From: Pseudomonas sp. URIL14HWK12:I12
GTDB taxonomy: Bacteria; Pseudomonadota; Gammaproteobacteria; Pseudomonadales; Pseudomonadaceae
Length of the DNA: 64,000 bases
NCBI RefSeq assembly: GCF_003097135.1
Contig: NZ_QEQL01000007.1
Location: forward strand, 124,001-188,000
Reading direction: 5' to 3'
Part shown: positions 50,436-60,430 of the stretch, piece after piece
Layout of the letters: each line of letters starts with the position of its first letter
Numbering within the stretch: the stretch's first letter is position 1
Position numbers and translations under genes: made by a program
The notes under the pieces: generated by a model
Told to the model about the DNA's origin: nothing
Database searches by the model: none
The model's input: the letters and a program-made list of their open reading frames with translations, nothing else

Positions 50436-50978
50436 TCAGGGAATGCGCGTGAACAGCCCAGGGTAGTCGATCACCACACCGTCGTTGTCGAGCTCCAACT
50501 GGGCCTTGAACGGGGTGTCGAGGCTCTCGTAGAGAAACCATTTGTGCGGTTCGATGCAGGTGTAGCGCTGGTTGGCCGCCCTGACTTCCAGGCCGGGAAC
50601 GCTGACATAGGCCATGCGCAAGGTACGGCTTTGCCCTGCCTGCCACTGAAGGCGGCGAATGGGCAGCGTATTGGTGAAAGGGGTGATGGCGATGTCTACA
50701 TCGATGCACCCGTCGAGCGCGGGCAGTGGAGCATCGCTTTCCACATCGCGCCAGCGGCCGTTGCCATCGGACCACAAGCGCAACGAAGGGCTACCGGTAG
50801 GGCTGGCGATGTCGAGCAGCCGGGTTTGCCACTGCGCATCAACGCTCAAGGTGTAAATGAAGGCGTAATCGTCACCCACCACCACGCTATTTGCCATGAC
50901 CTGGCTTTCGCGGAAGGTCAGTGCCAAATGCTCAAGGCCCCGCCCTTGTTGGGCAGCCCAGCGAAATACCTTACTCAT
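50436..50978 (-). CDS. Putative glycolipid-binding protein (DUF1089 / PF06475)
   Basis: The 180-residue soluble protein begins FRWAAQQGRGLEHLALTF and has RWRDVESDAPLPALDGCIDVDIAITPFTNTLPI, features of the DUF1089 family structurally related to lipoprotein-localisation folds and labelled putative glycolipid-binding. Function is not established. No signal peptide. Adjacent stop codons with hglS form TGATCA. Confidence 0.8.
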   Translation of the reverse strand: MSKVFRWAAQQGRGLEHLALTFRESQVMANSVVVGDDYAFIYTLSVDAQWQTRLLDIASPTGSPSLRLWSDGNGRWRDVESDAPLPALDGCIDVDIAITPFTNTLPIRRLQWQAGQSRTLRMAYVSVPGLEVRAANQRYTCIEPHKWFLYESLDTPFKAQLELDNDGVVIDYPGLFTRIP

Positions 50979-51050
50979 CAGCGCCTACCCCCCGGCATTG
51001 CGGCCGTGCACCGCAGTGACACGGCCGCCGCGCTGCAGGTTCCCAACCGC

Positions 51051-51326
51051 TTAGGAACCGAGGCATTCCTTGAGGAACTTGCCCGGTTTGAAGGCTACGG
51101 TATTGCTCGCGCGAATCTTCACCGGCTCGCCAGTTTGCGGGTTCTTGCCCTGGCGCGCACCTCGGTGGCGTTTTTCAAACGTACCAAAACCTACCAGGGT
51201 GACGTTCTGACCCTTGCTGACCCCTAGCGTGATCTGGTCCAGCAGCACGTTCAGCACTTCGTTGGCTTTGTCTTTGGTGAGATCGGCGCGCTCGGCGATA
51301 ACGGCGGCCAGTTCAGGTTTGCGCAT
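51051..51326 (-). CDS. hupA: DNA-binding protein HU
   Basis: The 91-residue protein is a standard HU subunit: MRKPELAAVIAERADLTK start, GFGTFEKRHRGARQGKNPQTGE loop and the RxAxNTVAFKPGKFLKE end. HU bends and compacts DNA. AGAGG precedes the ATG. Proximity to ubiC/ubiA matches hupA of P. putida; other HU genes exist, so the paralogue name is less certain. Confidence 0.93.
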   Translation of the reverse strand: MRKPELAAVIAERADLTKDKANEVLNVLLDQITLGVSKGQNVTLVGFGTFEKRHRGARQGKNPQTGEPVKIRASNTVAFKPGKFLKECLGS

Positions 51327-51572
51327 GTAAGAACCTCTTTTCGGTTTTTGTTGTTATGCGCCCCACACGCAGCGGGGCTGGCCCGGCCGCAGGCTCTGCC
51401 ATGGGGCGGGTAGCGGTGAGAATGGCACGGCACCGCCCCGCGCGCCAGTAGGCTTTGCCGCTTTGCTGCGCCCGAGCAATGCTGTTTCGGACGGAGTGCA
51501 GGCCATATTCGCCAGGGGCTTCATACCCTGTGTTCGAGGCAGGCTCTGGGCCGGGCAACCGGAAGGGCAATC

Positions 51573-52184
51573 ATGCTAAGCTCCAAGCCCCTTTCATCGC
51601 CTGCCAACGTCACCGTGCCAGCCCCTATTTCGCCAGATGAAACCATCACATGGGCGCCCGACGCCGACCAGGCCAGCGCCGGTATCCGGCAATGGCTGTT
51701 TGATGCAGGCTCGCTCACCCAACGCCTGACCATTGCCTCCGAGCACCGCTTCACCGTCACGCCCCTACACGAGGGCTGGCAGCCCTTGAGGGCCGATGAA
51801 TGCCAGGCGCTGGGGCTTGCCGAGGGCAGCGAAGGCTGGGTGCGCGAGGTGTTCCTGCGCGGCCGCGGCGAGCCTTGGGTATTCGCCCGCAGTGTCGCCG
51901 GCCGCCAGGCGCTGGAGGCCTGCGATTTCGCGCTGCAGGCACTGGGCACGCGCTCGCTGGGGCAGTTCCTGTTTAGCGACCCGGCGTTCATCCGACAACC
52001 CTTCGATACCTGCCGCTACCCCTACCGATGGCTGCCTCGCGAAGTGGCTGCACACGGCCTGTGGGCCAGGCGCTCGCGCTTCGACCGCCAGGCCCCTGGC
52101 CAGCAAGGGCTGTCGGTGCTGGTGACCGAGGTGTTTCTGCCAACCCTGTGGCGCGCCACCGGGCTGCCCGACGAGGCTTGCTGA
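51573..52184 (+). CDS. ubiC: Chorismate lyase
   Basis: The 203-residue protein has the UbiC pattern [12 protein letters not shown] with the substrate-binding Arg, [19 protein letters not shown] and [25 protein letters not shown] with the C-terminal catalytic Glu. UbiC releases 4-hydroxybenzoate and pyruvate from chorismate, the first ubiquinone step. TGATG overlap with ubiA. Confidence 0.93.
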   Translation: MLSSKPLSSPANVTVPAPISPDETITWAPDADQASAGIRQWLFDAGSLTQRLTIASEHRFTVTPLHEGWQPLRADECQALGLAEGSEGWVREVFLRGRGEPWVFARSVAGRQALEACDFALQALGTRSLGQFLFSDPAFIRQPFDTCRYPYRWLPREVAAHGLWARRSRFDRQAPGQQGLSVLVTEVFLPTLWRATGLPDEAC

Positions 52185-53077
52185 TGCTCTACCAACAGAT
52201 GCTGCGCTCACTCAACCGCCTGCACCCGCGAGCCTGGGACTTCATCCAGCTGGCACGGATCGACAAGCCGATCGGCATTTACCTGCTGCTGTGGCCCACG
52301 CTCTGGGCCCTGTGGGTCGCTGGCGATGGTGCTCCTTCGCTGGGCAATGTGGTGATCTTCGTGCTCGGCGTGTTCATGATGCGGGCAGCCGGCTGCGTCA
52401 TCAACGACTTCGCCGACCGCAAGGTCGATGGTCACGTCAAGCGCACCGAGCAGCGGCCGCTGGTCAGCGGCCGAGTGCGTAGCCGCGAAGCGCTGGTGTT
52501 CTTCGCCGTACTGGTCGCGGCCAGTTTCGCGCTGGTGCTATGCACCAACGCCACTACGGTATGGCTATCGTTCGGCGGCCTGCTGATCGCCTTCTGCTAC
52601 CCGTTCATGAAGCGGTACACCCATTACCCGCAGGTGGTGCTGGGGGCAGCGTTTTCGTGGGGCATGCCCATGGCCTTCACCGCCGAAACCGGCCACGTGC
52701 CCGCCGCAGCCTGGTTGTTGTACCTGGCCAATCTGGCTTGGACGGTCGCCTACGACACCTACTACGCCATGACCGACCGCGACGATGACCTGCGCATCGG
52801 CGTGAAATCCACGGCCATCCTGTTCGGCAACTCCGACCGCTTGATCATCGCAATCCTGCAGGGGCTGATGGTGGCATGCCTGCTGCTGGCAGGCGTGCGT
52901 TTCGGGCTCGGGGGCTGGTTTCACCTTGGCATTGCCGTGGCGGTGGGCTGTTTCATTTGGCAATCGTGGAAAACCCGCCGCCGTGAGCGCATGGCGTGCT
53001 TTGAAGCCTTCCTGCACAACCATTGGGCGGGGCTGGTGATTTTCGTGGGGCTTGCCCTGGACTACGCCCTGCGCTAG
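52184..53077 (+). CDS. ubiA: 4-hydroxybenzoate octaprenyltransferase
   Basis: The 297-residue membrane protein has the UbiA motifs [22 protein letters not shown] (first Asp-rich motif) and [22 protein letters not shown] (second), with eight or nine helices. It adds the polyprenyl chain to 4-hydroxybenzoate. The ATG shares one base with the ubiC stop codon (TGATG). Confidence 0.95.
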   Translation: MLYQQMLRSLNRLHPRAWDFIQLARIDKPIGIYLLLWPTLWALWVAGDGAPSLGNVVIFVLGVFMMRAAGCVINDFADRKVDGHVKRTEQRPLVSGRVRSREALVFFAVLVAASFALVLCTNATTVWLSFGGLLIAFCYPFMKRYTHYPQVVLGAAFSWGMPMAFTAETGHVPAAAWLLYLANLAWTVAYDTYYAMTDRDDDLRIGVKSTAILFGNSDRLIIAILQGLMVACLLLAGVRFGLGGWFHLGIAVAVGCFIWQSWKTRRRERMACFEAFLHNHWAGLVIFVGLALDYALR

Positions 53078-53118
53078 CCCGCGCTTGCGCGTATTTAAGG
53101 CAATGCCCCAAGGAACAT

Positions 53119-53136
53119 CTGTCACATCGCTGCAAT
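53119..53136 (+). promoter_or_regulatory. Pho box of phoB
   Basis: CTGTCAC (53119-53125), four bases, then CTGCAAT (53130-53136) form the 7-4-7 repeat recognised by PhoB. A TCTAAT -10 candidate follows ten bases later. It implies autoregulation of phoBR. Confidence 0.72.
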
Positions 53137-53187
53137 AATTCCGTTATCTAATGCTGCACATTGCAGAAGATTGACACGAGGTTAAGC

Positions 53188-53877
53188 ATGGTTGGCAGAA
53201 GCATTCTCATCGTCGACGACGAAGCGCCCATCCGCGAGATGATCGCCGTCGCCCTTGAAATGGCCGGCTATGATTGCCTCGAAGCCGAGAGCGCCCCTCA
53301 GGCCCACGCCATCATCGTCGATCGCAAGCCCGACCTCATCCTGCTCGACTGGATGCTGCCTGGCACTTCCGGCATCGAGCTGGCGCGCCGCCTCAAACGT
53401 GATGAGCTCACCGCCAGCACTCCGATCATCATGCTTACGGCCAAGGGTGAGGAAGACAACAAGATCCAGGGCCTTGAGGTAGGTGCCGATGATTACATCA
53501 CCAAGCCTTTCTCACCGCGGGAACTGGTTGCCCGCTTGAAGGCTGTGCTACGCCGCGCCGGCGCCAGCGATGGCGAAACCCCGATCGAGGTCGGTGGTTT
53601 GTTGCTGGACCCAGTCAGCCACCGCGTCACCATCGATGGCCGCCCGGCCGAGATGGGCCCGACCGAATACCGCCTGCTGCAGTTCTTCATGACCCACCAG
53701 GAACGCGCCTATACTCGGGGCCAGTTGCTTGACCAGGTGTGGGGCGGCAACGTCTATGTGGAAGAGCGGACGGTCGATGTGCATATCCGCCGCCTGCGCA
53801 AGGCATTGGGCGATGCCTACGAGAACCTGGTGCAGACCGTGCGTGGCACAGGCTACCGTTTCTCCACCAAGAGCTGA
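53188..53877 (+). CDS. phoB: Phosphate response regulator PhoB
   Basis: The 229-residue OmpR-type regulator has a receiver domain ([28 protein letters not shown] with the phospho-Asp, [13 protein letters not shown]) and a winged-helix domain ending [12 protein letters not shown]. Phosphorylated PhoB activates Pho-box promoters. I start at MVGRS with GAGG upstream. Preceded by its own Pho box; phoR follows after 34 bp. Confidence 0.97.
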   Translation: MVGRSILIVDDEAPIREMIAVALEMAGYDCLEAESAPQAHAIIVDRKPDLILLDWMLPGTSGIELARRLKRDELTASTPIIMLTAKGEEDNKIQGLEVGADDYITKPFSPRELVARLKAVLRRAGASDGETPIEVGGLLLDPVSHRVTIDGRPAEMGPTEYRLLQFFMTHQERAYTRGQLLDQVWGGNVYVEERTVDVHIRRLRKALGDAYENLVQTVRGTGYRFSTKS

Positions 53878-53911
53878 GCAGGCCAGGCTCTGTCGAAGGG
53901 ATGCGCGGTAA

Positions 53912-55270
53912 TTGAATCAGAACTGGCTCGGTATCCTGATCCGCCAACTTGCGCTTCTGGTAACCGCATGCCTGCTGGTGGGCCTGGTCACAAACCATTA
54001 CGGCGCCAGCCTTGCGGTAGGCCTGGGGCTGTACCTGGCCGCGACGCTCAGGCAGCTGTTGCACCTGAACCATTGGCTCAAGCATCACAAGCCCGACGAG
54101 CCGCCGCCTGAAGCCGGGGGGCTCTGGGGCGATGTATTCGACAGCATCTACACCGTTCAGCGTCGTGACATCCGCGCCCGTGATCGGCTGCAAGCCTTGA
54201 TCGACCGCGTGCAAGACTCCACGGCCGCCCTGCGCGACGGTGTGATCATGCTCGACAGCGATGGCAACTTGGAATGGTGGAACAACGCCGCCGAAACCTT
54301 GTTGGGGCTTCGGTCGCCAGGCGACAGCGGCCAGCCGATCACCAACCTGGTGCGCAACCCAAGGTTTTTCGAATACTTCCACGCCGGCAACTACGCCGAG
54401 CCCATGGAAATGGCCTCGCCCATACAAGACCAGGTGCGTATCCAGCTGGTGATTACACGCTACGGCAACAATGAGCACCTGCTGGTGGTGCGTGATGTGA
54501 CCCGCGTTCACCAGCTGGAGCAAATGCGCAAGGATTTCATCGCCAACGTTTCCCACGAGCTGCGCACCCCTTTGACGGTGATCACCGGCTACCTCGAAAC
54601 CCTGCTCGACAACAGCGACGGCATCAACCCACGTTGGCTGCGTGCCCTGCAGCAAATGCAGCAGCAAGGCGGGCGCATGCAGACCTTGCTCAACGACCTG
54701 CTGTTGCTGGCGCGCCTGGAGGCCACCGACTACCCGTCGGAAAACCAGCCGGTCGATGTGCAGGCTTTACTCAAGAGCATCGTCAGCGACGCCCGCGCGC
54801 TTTCCGGTACACGGGGCCACGACATCACCCTTGAAGTAGAAGCCAACTGCTGGCTCAAGGGCAGTGAGCCGGAGCTGCGCAGCGCGTTCTCGAACCTGGT
54901 GTTCAACGCGGTGAAGTACACCCCTGACAAAGGCCGGGTGCTCGCCCGTTTCTGGCAGGATGGGCAAGGCGCGCATCTGAGCGTGAAGGATTCGGGTATC
55001 GGCATCGAGGCACAGCACATCCCCCGCCTCACCGAACGCTTTTATCGTGTCGACTCCAGCCGCAGCTCCAACACCGGAGGCACCGGGCTGGGCCTGGCAA
55101 TCGTCAAGCACGTGCTGATGCGCCACCGCGGGCGCCTGGAAATCACCAGCGTGCCAGGCCATGGCAGCACCTTCACCTGCCATTTTGCGCCGGCGCAAAT
55201 CCCCTTGGCGCGCAATCTGCGTTCCGCCAGCAGCATTGATCCGGGACAAGCCGACGGAACCCAAGGCTGA
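53912..55270 (+). CDS. phoR: Phosphate sensor histidine kinase PhoR
   Basis: The 452-residue kinase has two N-terminal membrane helices (about 8-45), a charged linker, a PAS domain (about 100-195), HisKA motif FIANVSHELRTPL with the phospho-His, and HATPase_c motifs (NLVFNAVKYTPD, GGTGLGLAIVKHV). The start codon is TTG (MNQNW), the conserved family N-terminus. With PhoB it senses phosphate through Pst and PhoU. Confidence 0.95.
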   Translation: MNQNWLGILIRQLALLVTACLLVGLVTNHYGASLAVGLGLYLAATLRQLLHLNHWLKHHKPDEPPPEAGGLWGDVFDSIYTVQRRDIRARDRLQALIDRVQDSTAALRDGVIMLDSDGNLEWWNNAAETLLGLRSPGDSGQPITNLVRNPRFFEYFHAGNYAEPMEMASPIQDQVRIQLVITRYGNNEHLLVVRDVTRVHQLEQMRKDFIANVSHELRTPLTVITGYLETLLDNSDGINPRWLRALQQMQQQGGRMQTLLNDLLLLARLEATDYPSENQPVDVQALLKSIVSDARALSGTRGHDITLEVEANCWLKGSEPELRSAFSNLVFNAVKYTPDKGRVLARFWQDGQGAHLSVKDSGIGIEAQHIPRLTERFYRVDSSRSSNTGGTGLGLAIVKHVLMRHRGRLEITSVPGHGSTFTCHFAPAQIPLARNLRSASSIDPGQADGTQG

Positions 55271-55379
55271 TATTTGTTCTAGGCAAGGCCGGCATCAGCC
55301 GCTAAATTGCAATGTTCGCGTGGGATTTTTCCCAAACGAGCCTCTCTAACGCTTTCTACGGACTACCAAACACTCCATC

Positions 55380-56720
55380 ATGGACCCTTCCCCCGGTTTA
55401 TCGCTGTACGCCCTGTTCGCCGATTTCGGCATGATCATCTTCGCTTTCGTCCTGGTGCTGCTCAACGGCTTCTTCGTGGCCGCCGAGTTCGCCATGGTCA
55501 AGCTGCGCGCCACCAAGGTCGAGAGCATCGCCGAGCGCCACGGCTGGCGCGGGCGCATTCTGCGCACCGTGCACAGCCAGCTCGATGCCTACCTTTCCGC
55601 CTGCCAGCTGGGTATCACCCTGGCCTCGCTGGGCCTGGGCTGGGTTGGCGAGCCCGCCTTCGCGCACCTGCTGGAGCCTGCACTGGAAGCAGTCGGCGTG
55701 CAGTCGGCCGAAGTGATCAAAGGCGCGTCATTCTTCACTGCGTTCTTTGTGATTTCCTACCTGCACATCGTGGTCGGCGAGCTGGCGCCCAAGTCCTGGG
55801 CCATTCGCAAACCCGAGCTGCTTTCGCTGTGGACGGCGGTGCCGCTGTACCTGTTCTACTGGCTGATGTACCCCGCCATCTGGCTGCTGAACGCCAGCGC
55901 CAACGCCATCCTGCGCATTGCAGGCCAAGGCGAGCCGGGCCCGCACCACGAGCACCATTACAGCCGCGACGAGCTCAAGCTGATCCTGTACTCAAGCCGT
56001 GGCCAGGACCCATCCGACCAAGGCATGCGCGTGCTCGCCTCGGCGGTGGAAATGGGCGAGCTGGAGGTAGTGGACTGGGCCAACTCACGCGAAGACCTGG
56101 TGAGCCTGGACCACAAAGCCTCCCTGCCGGAAATTCTCGAGAAGTTTCGCCGCCACAAGTACAGCCGCTTCCCGGTCTACAACAGCGAATTGGGCGAGTT
56201 CGTCGGCCTGCTGCACATCAAGGACTTGCTGCTGGAGCTGGCCGCCAAAGACTACACCCCCGAGGGCTTCGAACTCGACGAGCTGTTGCGCCCCGTGGAG
56301 CGTGTTTCGCGCCACATGCCGCTATCGGCCCTGCTGGAGCAGTTCCGCCAAGGCTCGGCGCACTTTGCGCTGGTCGAAGAAGCCGATGGCAAGGTGATCG
56401 GTTACCTGACCATGGAAGATGTGCTCGAAGTGCTGGTGGGCGACATTCAGGACGAACACCGCAAGGCCGAGCGCGGCGTGTTGGCCTATCAGCCGGGCAA
56501 GCTGCTGGTCAGGGGCGACACCCCGCTGTTCAAGGTCGAGCGCTTGCTGGGTGTAGACCTGGACCACATCGAGGCGGAAACCCTCGCCGGCCTGGTCTAC
56601 GACACGCTCAAGCGCGTGCCCGAAGATGAGGAAGTGCTTGAAGTCGAAGGGCTGCGCATCATCATCAAGAAGATGAAAGGCCCGAAGATCGTGCTGGCCA
56701 AGGTGCTCAAGCTCGCTTGA
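55380..56720 (+). CDS. CNNM/CBS-domain (CorC/HlyC-type) membrane protein
   Basis: The 446-residue protein has an N-terminal CNNM transmembrane domain (about 1-200, with FFVAAEFAMVKLR and ACQLGITLASLGLGW), two CBS domains (about 215-340) and a C-terminal CorC_HlyC domain. Such proteins are linked to magnesium or cobalt transport. A short His stretch (HHEHH) precedes the CBS region. It lies after phoR as in P. aeruginosa PA5362. Its stop codon abuts the convergent peptidase gene. Confidence 0.9.
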   Translation: MDPSPGLSLYALFADFGMIIFAFVLVLLNGFFVAAEFAMVKLRATKVESIAERHGWRGRILRTVHSQLDAYLSACQLGITLASLGLGWVGEPAFAHLLEPALEAVGVQSAEVIKGASFFTAFFVISYLHIVVGELAPKSWAIRKPELLSLWTAVPLYLFYWLMYPAIWLLNASANAILRIAGQGEPGPHHEHHYSRDELKLILYSSRGQDPSDQGMRVLASAVEMGELEVVDWANSREDLVSLDHKASLPEILEKFRRHKYSRFPVYNSELGEFVGLLHIKDLLLELAAKDYTPEGFELDELLRPVERVSRHMPLSALLEQFRQGSAHFALVEEADGKVIGYLTMEDVLEVLVGDIQDEHRKAERGVLAYQPGKLLVRGDTPLFKVERLLGVDLDHIEAETLAGLVYDTLKRVPEDEEVLEVEGLRIIIKKMKGPKIVLAKVLKLA

Positions 56721-57620
56721 TCAACGCTTGCCCAACGCGAAGTTGGGCAGCGGCGCCACCGGCCGGTCGAACTGATACGGGATCGATTCAAGCGCCAGGC
56801 CAGTATTGCGCTGCACCACGAAGTGCAGGTGCGGGCCGGTGCTGTTCCCGGTATTGCCTGATTGGGCGAGCGCCGCGCCTACGCCCACGCGCTGGCCCTC
56901 ATGCACCACCACTGAGCCCTGCATCAGGTGCAGGTACACGCCCATGCTGCCGTCGTCGTGCAGGATGCGCACGAAATTGCCGGCGGGGTTGCGCCCTCGC
57001 CCGCTCTGGTCGTTCTCCACCTTCACCACAGTACCGGCGCGCGCGGCGATGATCGGTGTGCCCACAGGCATGGCGATGTCGAGGGCATAGCGGCTCTTGG
57101 GCCCGGTGTGGCTGTACTGGCCGTTGGCACCCTGGCTGATATAGAAGGGCCCGCCGACCCACGGCAACGCATAGCGGTAGCCACCGACAGCCGAGCCTGG
57201 GTCGCCGAGGAAATAGTTGAATACCGGCGTGTAGCGCAGCGGCTGATCAGGGGCCCGAGCCGCCAGGGTGAGCAACGTGACCTGGCTGCGTGCTGGAACC
57301 ACCCGGCTGATGCTCGCGGGCGCCCCGGCGGCATTGCCCAGGCCCTTGAAGCTCAGCCGCACCTGAACCGGGGCGAACAGATCGTTGCGTGCAATGAAAG
57401 TGACCTTGCCGCGGGACTTGGCCTGCTCCAGATGGACCTGGCGTTCCAGGTGCTCATCCATGCGGTCGTTGAATACGAACACCTGCGCACCTTTGGTGGG
57501 CTTGTCGGTGTAGTTGGTCACGCCGTTGGCATCGACGAACTTGTAAACGGTCGGCCGCGCACCGGCGGGTGGGGCAACCAAGGCGAGAAGTAGCAACAGC
57601 AGGGCTGGGCGAATCGACAT
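56721..57620 (-). CDS. Secreted M23 peptidase with DUF4124 domain
   Basis: The 299-residue protein has a signal peptide (1-21), a DUF4124-like start (PTVYKFVDANGVTNYTDKPTKG), a middle beta domain and a C-terminal LytM/M23 domain (YALDIAMPVGTPI, GPHLHFVV). The usual HxxxD has Arg at the His position (RYALD); a His lies 9 residues before the Asp (SHTGPKSRYALD), as in a related subgroup, so zinc binding is plausible. It probably cuts peptidoglycan crosslinks. Confidence 0.88.
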   Translation of the reverse strand: MSIRPALLLLLLALVAPPAGARPTVYKFVDANGVTNYTDKPTKGAQVFVFNDRMDEHLERQVHLEQAKSRGKVTFIARNDLFAPVQVRLSFKGLGNAAGAPASISRVVPARSQVTLLTLAARAPDQPLRYTPVFNYFLGDPGSAVGGYRYALPWVGGPFYISQGANGQYSHTGPKSRYALDIAMPVGTPIIAARAGTVVKVENDQSGRGRNPAGNFVRILHDDGSMGVYLHLMQGSVVVHEGQRVGVGAALAQSGNTGNSTGPHLHFVVQRNTGLALESIPYQFDRPVAPLPNFALGKR

Positions 57621-57672
57621 GACAGTACCACGGCAGTAGGCCCCCGGAGCATAGCCGGGGGCTACCGCCGAG

Positions 57673-58575
57673 TCATGCACCCGGGACGAAATGCTTCTGC
57701 GCAGTGCCGCGCGCGATCAGGCGCGACAGGTAGTCGAGCTTCTGGGCATCCTGGTCGACGAAGCGGAAACTCAGCTGCAACCAGTCACTGTCGGGCTTGG
57801 GCTCAAAGGCCATGATGGCGTGCAGGTAACCGTTGAGGCGTGCGGTTTCGGCATTATCGCCCTGCTCCAGGTCGATCACGGCGTGTTCAAGCACCTGAGG
57901 CAGCTGTTCGCTTCGCTTGACCACCAGCAGCGCCTCCTTGAGGCTCAGTGCCTTGATCACCGCCTGCATCGAGCCCCCGCTGGCCAGGCGCAATTGAGCC
58001 TGGCCACGCCCCACCGGTGCTGCAGACGGCGCCGGCTGCGCCGGTGCGGCAGCAGGCCGAGGCGCGGGTGCAGCGGGGGCCGCAGCGCGAGTTGCGACCG
58101 ATTCGGGGCGCCCACCGGTGAGCGCGCTGAGCGATTCATTCAACGCGCTGGTAGGTGCCGGGCGCGCACCGCCGCCGAGCAGCAGCTCGAGCTTGCCGGC
58201 GCGCTGCATGGCTTTCTTGATCTTGGTCAGCAACTGCTCGTTGGTGAACGGCTTGCCTACGTAATCGGACACGCCCGCCTGGATGGCCTGAACGACGTTT
58301 TCCTTGTCGCCGCGGCTGGTCACCATGATGAACGGAACACCCTTGCCGCATTCCTGCTGGCGGAACCAGGTCAGCAACTCGAGGCCGGACATTTCCGGCA
58401 TCTCCCAATCGCACAGCACCAGGTCGAAACTTTCCTTGGCCAGCATGGCCTGGGCCTTGCGGCCATTGACCGCGTCTTCGGTATGAATACCGGGAAACGC
58501 ATTGCGCAGACACTTCTTCACCAGGTCGCGGATGAAGGGCGCATCATCCACAACCAGAACACTGACCTTAGCCAT
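57673..58575 (-). CDS. Response regulator with C-terminal PilZ-like domain
   Basis: The 300-residue protein has a CheY-like receiver (1-125: VLVVDDAPFIRDLV, LVLCDWEMPEMSGLEL with phospho-Asp, VGKPFTNEQLL), an Ala/Pro linker (about 165-195) and a C-terminal domain resembling PilZ but without a clear RxxxR c-di-GMP motif. CAGGAG precedes the ATG. Corresponds to PA5364 by position near phoU. The partner kinase and output are unknown. Confidence 0.82.
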   Translation of the reverse strand: MAKVSVLVVDDAPFIRDLVKKCLRNAFPGIHTEDAVNGRKAQAMLAKESFDLVLCDWEMPEMSGLELLTWFRQQECGKGVPFIMVTSRGDKENVVQAIQAGVSDYVGKPFTNEQLLTKIKKAMQRAGKLELLLGGGARPAPTSALNESLSALTGGRPESVATRAAAPAAPAPRPAAAPAQPAPSAAPVGRGQAQLRLASGGSMQAVIKALSLKEALLVVKRSEQLPQVLEHAVIDLEQGDNAETARLNGYLHAIMAFEPKPDSDWLQLSFRFVDQDAQKLDYLSRLIARGTAQKHFVPGA

Positions 58576-58704
58576 CGACCACTCCTGAAGATTACCCGCC
58601 CAGCATACCGCTGCCTGATGGCCTATTGCCAATCGCCAAGCCAATTACCTGGAACATCGGGATGCCGCTTGCCGGCGGAACGTCAGCCTGCGTCTGACCC
58701 AGAC

Positions 58705-58730
58705 AAAAACGCCCGGCCGAAGCCGGGCGC
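58705..58730 (-). terminator. Terminator of the pst-phoU operon
   Basis: On the minus strand CGCCCGGC-TTCG-GCCGGGCG forms an 8-bp stem with a UUCG tetraloop followed by TTTTT (58709-58705). It lies 17 bp after the phoU stop codon and is a strong intrinsic terminator. Confidence 0.9.
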
Positions 58731-58746
58731 GGGAACACAGGCAATC

Positions 58747-59508
58747 TCAGTTATCGCCCGCCTTAGGGGAAACATTAGCCCGTTCGGCCCCGCCGCGCTG
58801 AACTTCTTCACGCATGCGGTCCAGGCCCAGATGGCGTACGTCGGTCCCTTGCACAAGGTAGATCACCAGTTCGGCGATGTTGCGTGCATGATCGCCGATA
58901 CGCTCCAGTGAACGCAGCACCCATATCACGTTCAGGACCCGCGATATCGAGCGGGGGTCTTCCATCATGAAGGTCACCAACTCGCGCAAGGCCGTCTTGT
59001 ATTCACGGTCGATGGTCTTGTCGTATTGGGCCACCGACAACGCAAGGTCGGCATCGAAACGGGCGAACGCATCCAGAGCATCCCGCACCATGGCCCGCAC
59101 CTGGCCGCTGATGTGCCGCACCTCCACGTAGCCGCGCGGTGACTCGCCTTCTTCGCAGAGCTGGATGGCGCGGCGGGCGATCTTGGTCGACTCATCCCCG
59201 ATGCGCTCCAGGTCGATCACTGACTTGGAAATGCTGATGATCAGGCGCAGGTCTGAGGCGGCCGGCTGGCGGCGGGCCAGGATGCGCAGGCATTCCTCGT
59301 CGATCGTGCGCTCCATCTGGTTGATCTCGTCGTCGATGTCACGCACCTGCTGGGCCAGGCCCGAGTCAGCCTCGATCAGCGCGGTGACGGCATCGTTGAC
59401 CTGCTTCTCGACCAGGCCGCCCATCGCCAGCAGGTGGCTGCGAACCTCTTCGAGCTCGGCGTTGTACTGCTGGGAGATGTGGTGGGTGAGGCTGTGCTTG
59501 TCAATCAT
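58747..59508 (-). CDS. phoU: Phosphate signalling protein PhoU
   Basis: The 253-residue helical protein has two copies of the PhoU three-helix bundle, each with a metal-binding E/D-x3-D signature (VIDLERIGDESTKI and LRSLERIGDHARNIAE). PhoU links Pst transport to PhoR inhibition when phosphate is high. It lies 57 bp after pstB and ends the operon. Confidence 0.97.
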   Translation of the reverse strand: MIDKHSLTHHISQQYNAELEEVRSHLLAMGGLVEKQVNDAVTALIEADSGLAQQVRDIDDEINQMERTIDEECLRILARRQPAASDLRLIISISKSVIDLERIGDESTKIARRAIQLCEEGESPRGYVEVRHISGQVRAMVRDALDAFARFDADLALSVAQYDKTIDREYKTALRELVTFMMEDPRSISRVLNVIWVLRSLERIGDHARNIAELVIYLVQGTDVRHLGLDRMREEVQRGGAERANVSPKAGDN

Positions 59509-59565
59509 GATCTAAACCCTTTGGAGCGTCCGGTGGGAGGGATAAGACAGCGTACGTGGTTGTGC

Positions 59566-60402
59566 TCAGCCGTAGCGGCCGGTGATGTAGTCTTCGGTGT
59601 GCTTCTTGGCCGGGTTGGTGAACAAGGTGTCGGTGTCACCGAACTCGACCATCCGGCCCATGTGCATGAAGGCGGTGTAGTCCGATACCCGCGCGGCCTG
59701 CTGCATGTTGTGTGTCACGATCACGATGGTGTAGCGGGATTTCAGCTCGTAGATCAGTTCCTCGACTTTCAGCGTAGAGATCGGGTCGAGGGCCGAGCAG
59801 GGCTCGTCGAGCAGCAGCACCTGCGGCTCCACGGCAATGGTGCGGGCGATCACCAAGCGTTGCTGCTGGCCGCCCGAGAGGCCGAGGGCCGACTCGTGCA
59901 GGCGGTCTTTGACCTCGTCCCACAGGGCTGCGCCGCGCAATGCCCACTCCACCGATTCGTCGAGCGCGCGCTTCTTGTTGATGCCCTGAATGCGCAGGCC
60001 GTAGACGACGTTTTCGTAGATGGTTTTGGGAAAGGGGTTGGGCTTCTGGAACACCATGCCCACGCGACGGCGCAGCTCGGCCACGTCCTGCCCCTTGGCA
60101 TAGATGTTCTGGCCTTCCAGGCACACCTCGCCGGCGACACGGCAGTCGTCGACCAGGTCGTTCATGCGGTTGAAGGTGCGCAGCAAGGTCGACTTGCCAC
60201 AGCCCGACGGCCCAATGAACGCGGTGACGCGCTGGCGCGGGATGCTCAGCGAAATATCGAACAACGCCTGGCTCGTGCCGTAATGCAGGTTCAGCCCGCT
60301 GACCTGCACGGCGATGTTGTGCGGCTCCAGCGCCTGGCTCCGGCTGCGCCGCTGGGCCGCCAGTTCGGCGCGGCCGCGTAAGGGTTGGGTATAACGCTCC
60401 AT
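59566..60402 (-). CDS. pstB: Phosphate ABC transporter ATPase PstB
   Basis: The 278-residue ABC ATPase has Walker [10 protein letters not shown]-loop [17 protein letters not shown], signature LSGGQQQRL and Walker [14 protein letters not shown]. The FNRMNDLV segment is typical of PstB. I start at the ATG at 60402 with GAGAG upstream; a GTG two codons earlier is also in frame. It energises PstCA. Confidence 0.97.
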   Translation of the reverse strand: MERYTQPLRGRAELAAQRRSRSQALEPHNIAVQVSGLNLHYGTSQALFDISLSIPRQRVTAFIGPSGCGKSTLLRTFNRMNDLVDDCRVAGEVCLEGQNIYAKGQDVAELRRRVGMVFQKPNPFPKTIYENVVYGLRIQGINKKRALDESVEWALRGAALWDEVKDRLHESALGLSGGQQQRLVIARTIAVEPQVLLLDEPCSALDPISTLKVEELIYELKSRYTIVIVTHNMQQAARVSDYTAFMHMGRMVEFGDTDTLFTNPAKKHTEDYITGRYG

Positions 60403-60430
60403 GGCCACTCTCTTCGATGCCCGGGCAGCT

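Noticed and set aside
56721-57620. M23 peptidase judged inactive because of Arg in HxxxD
   Set aside because: A His lies nine residues before the Asp, as in a known subgroup, and the HxH motif is intact.
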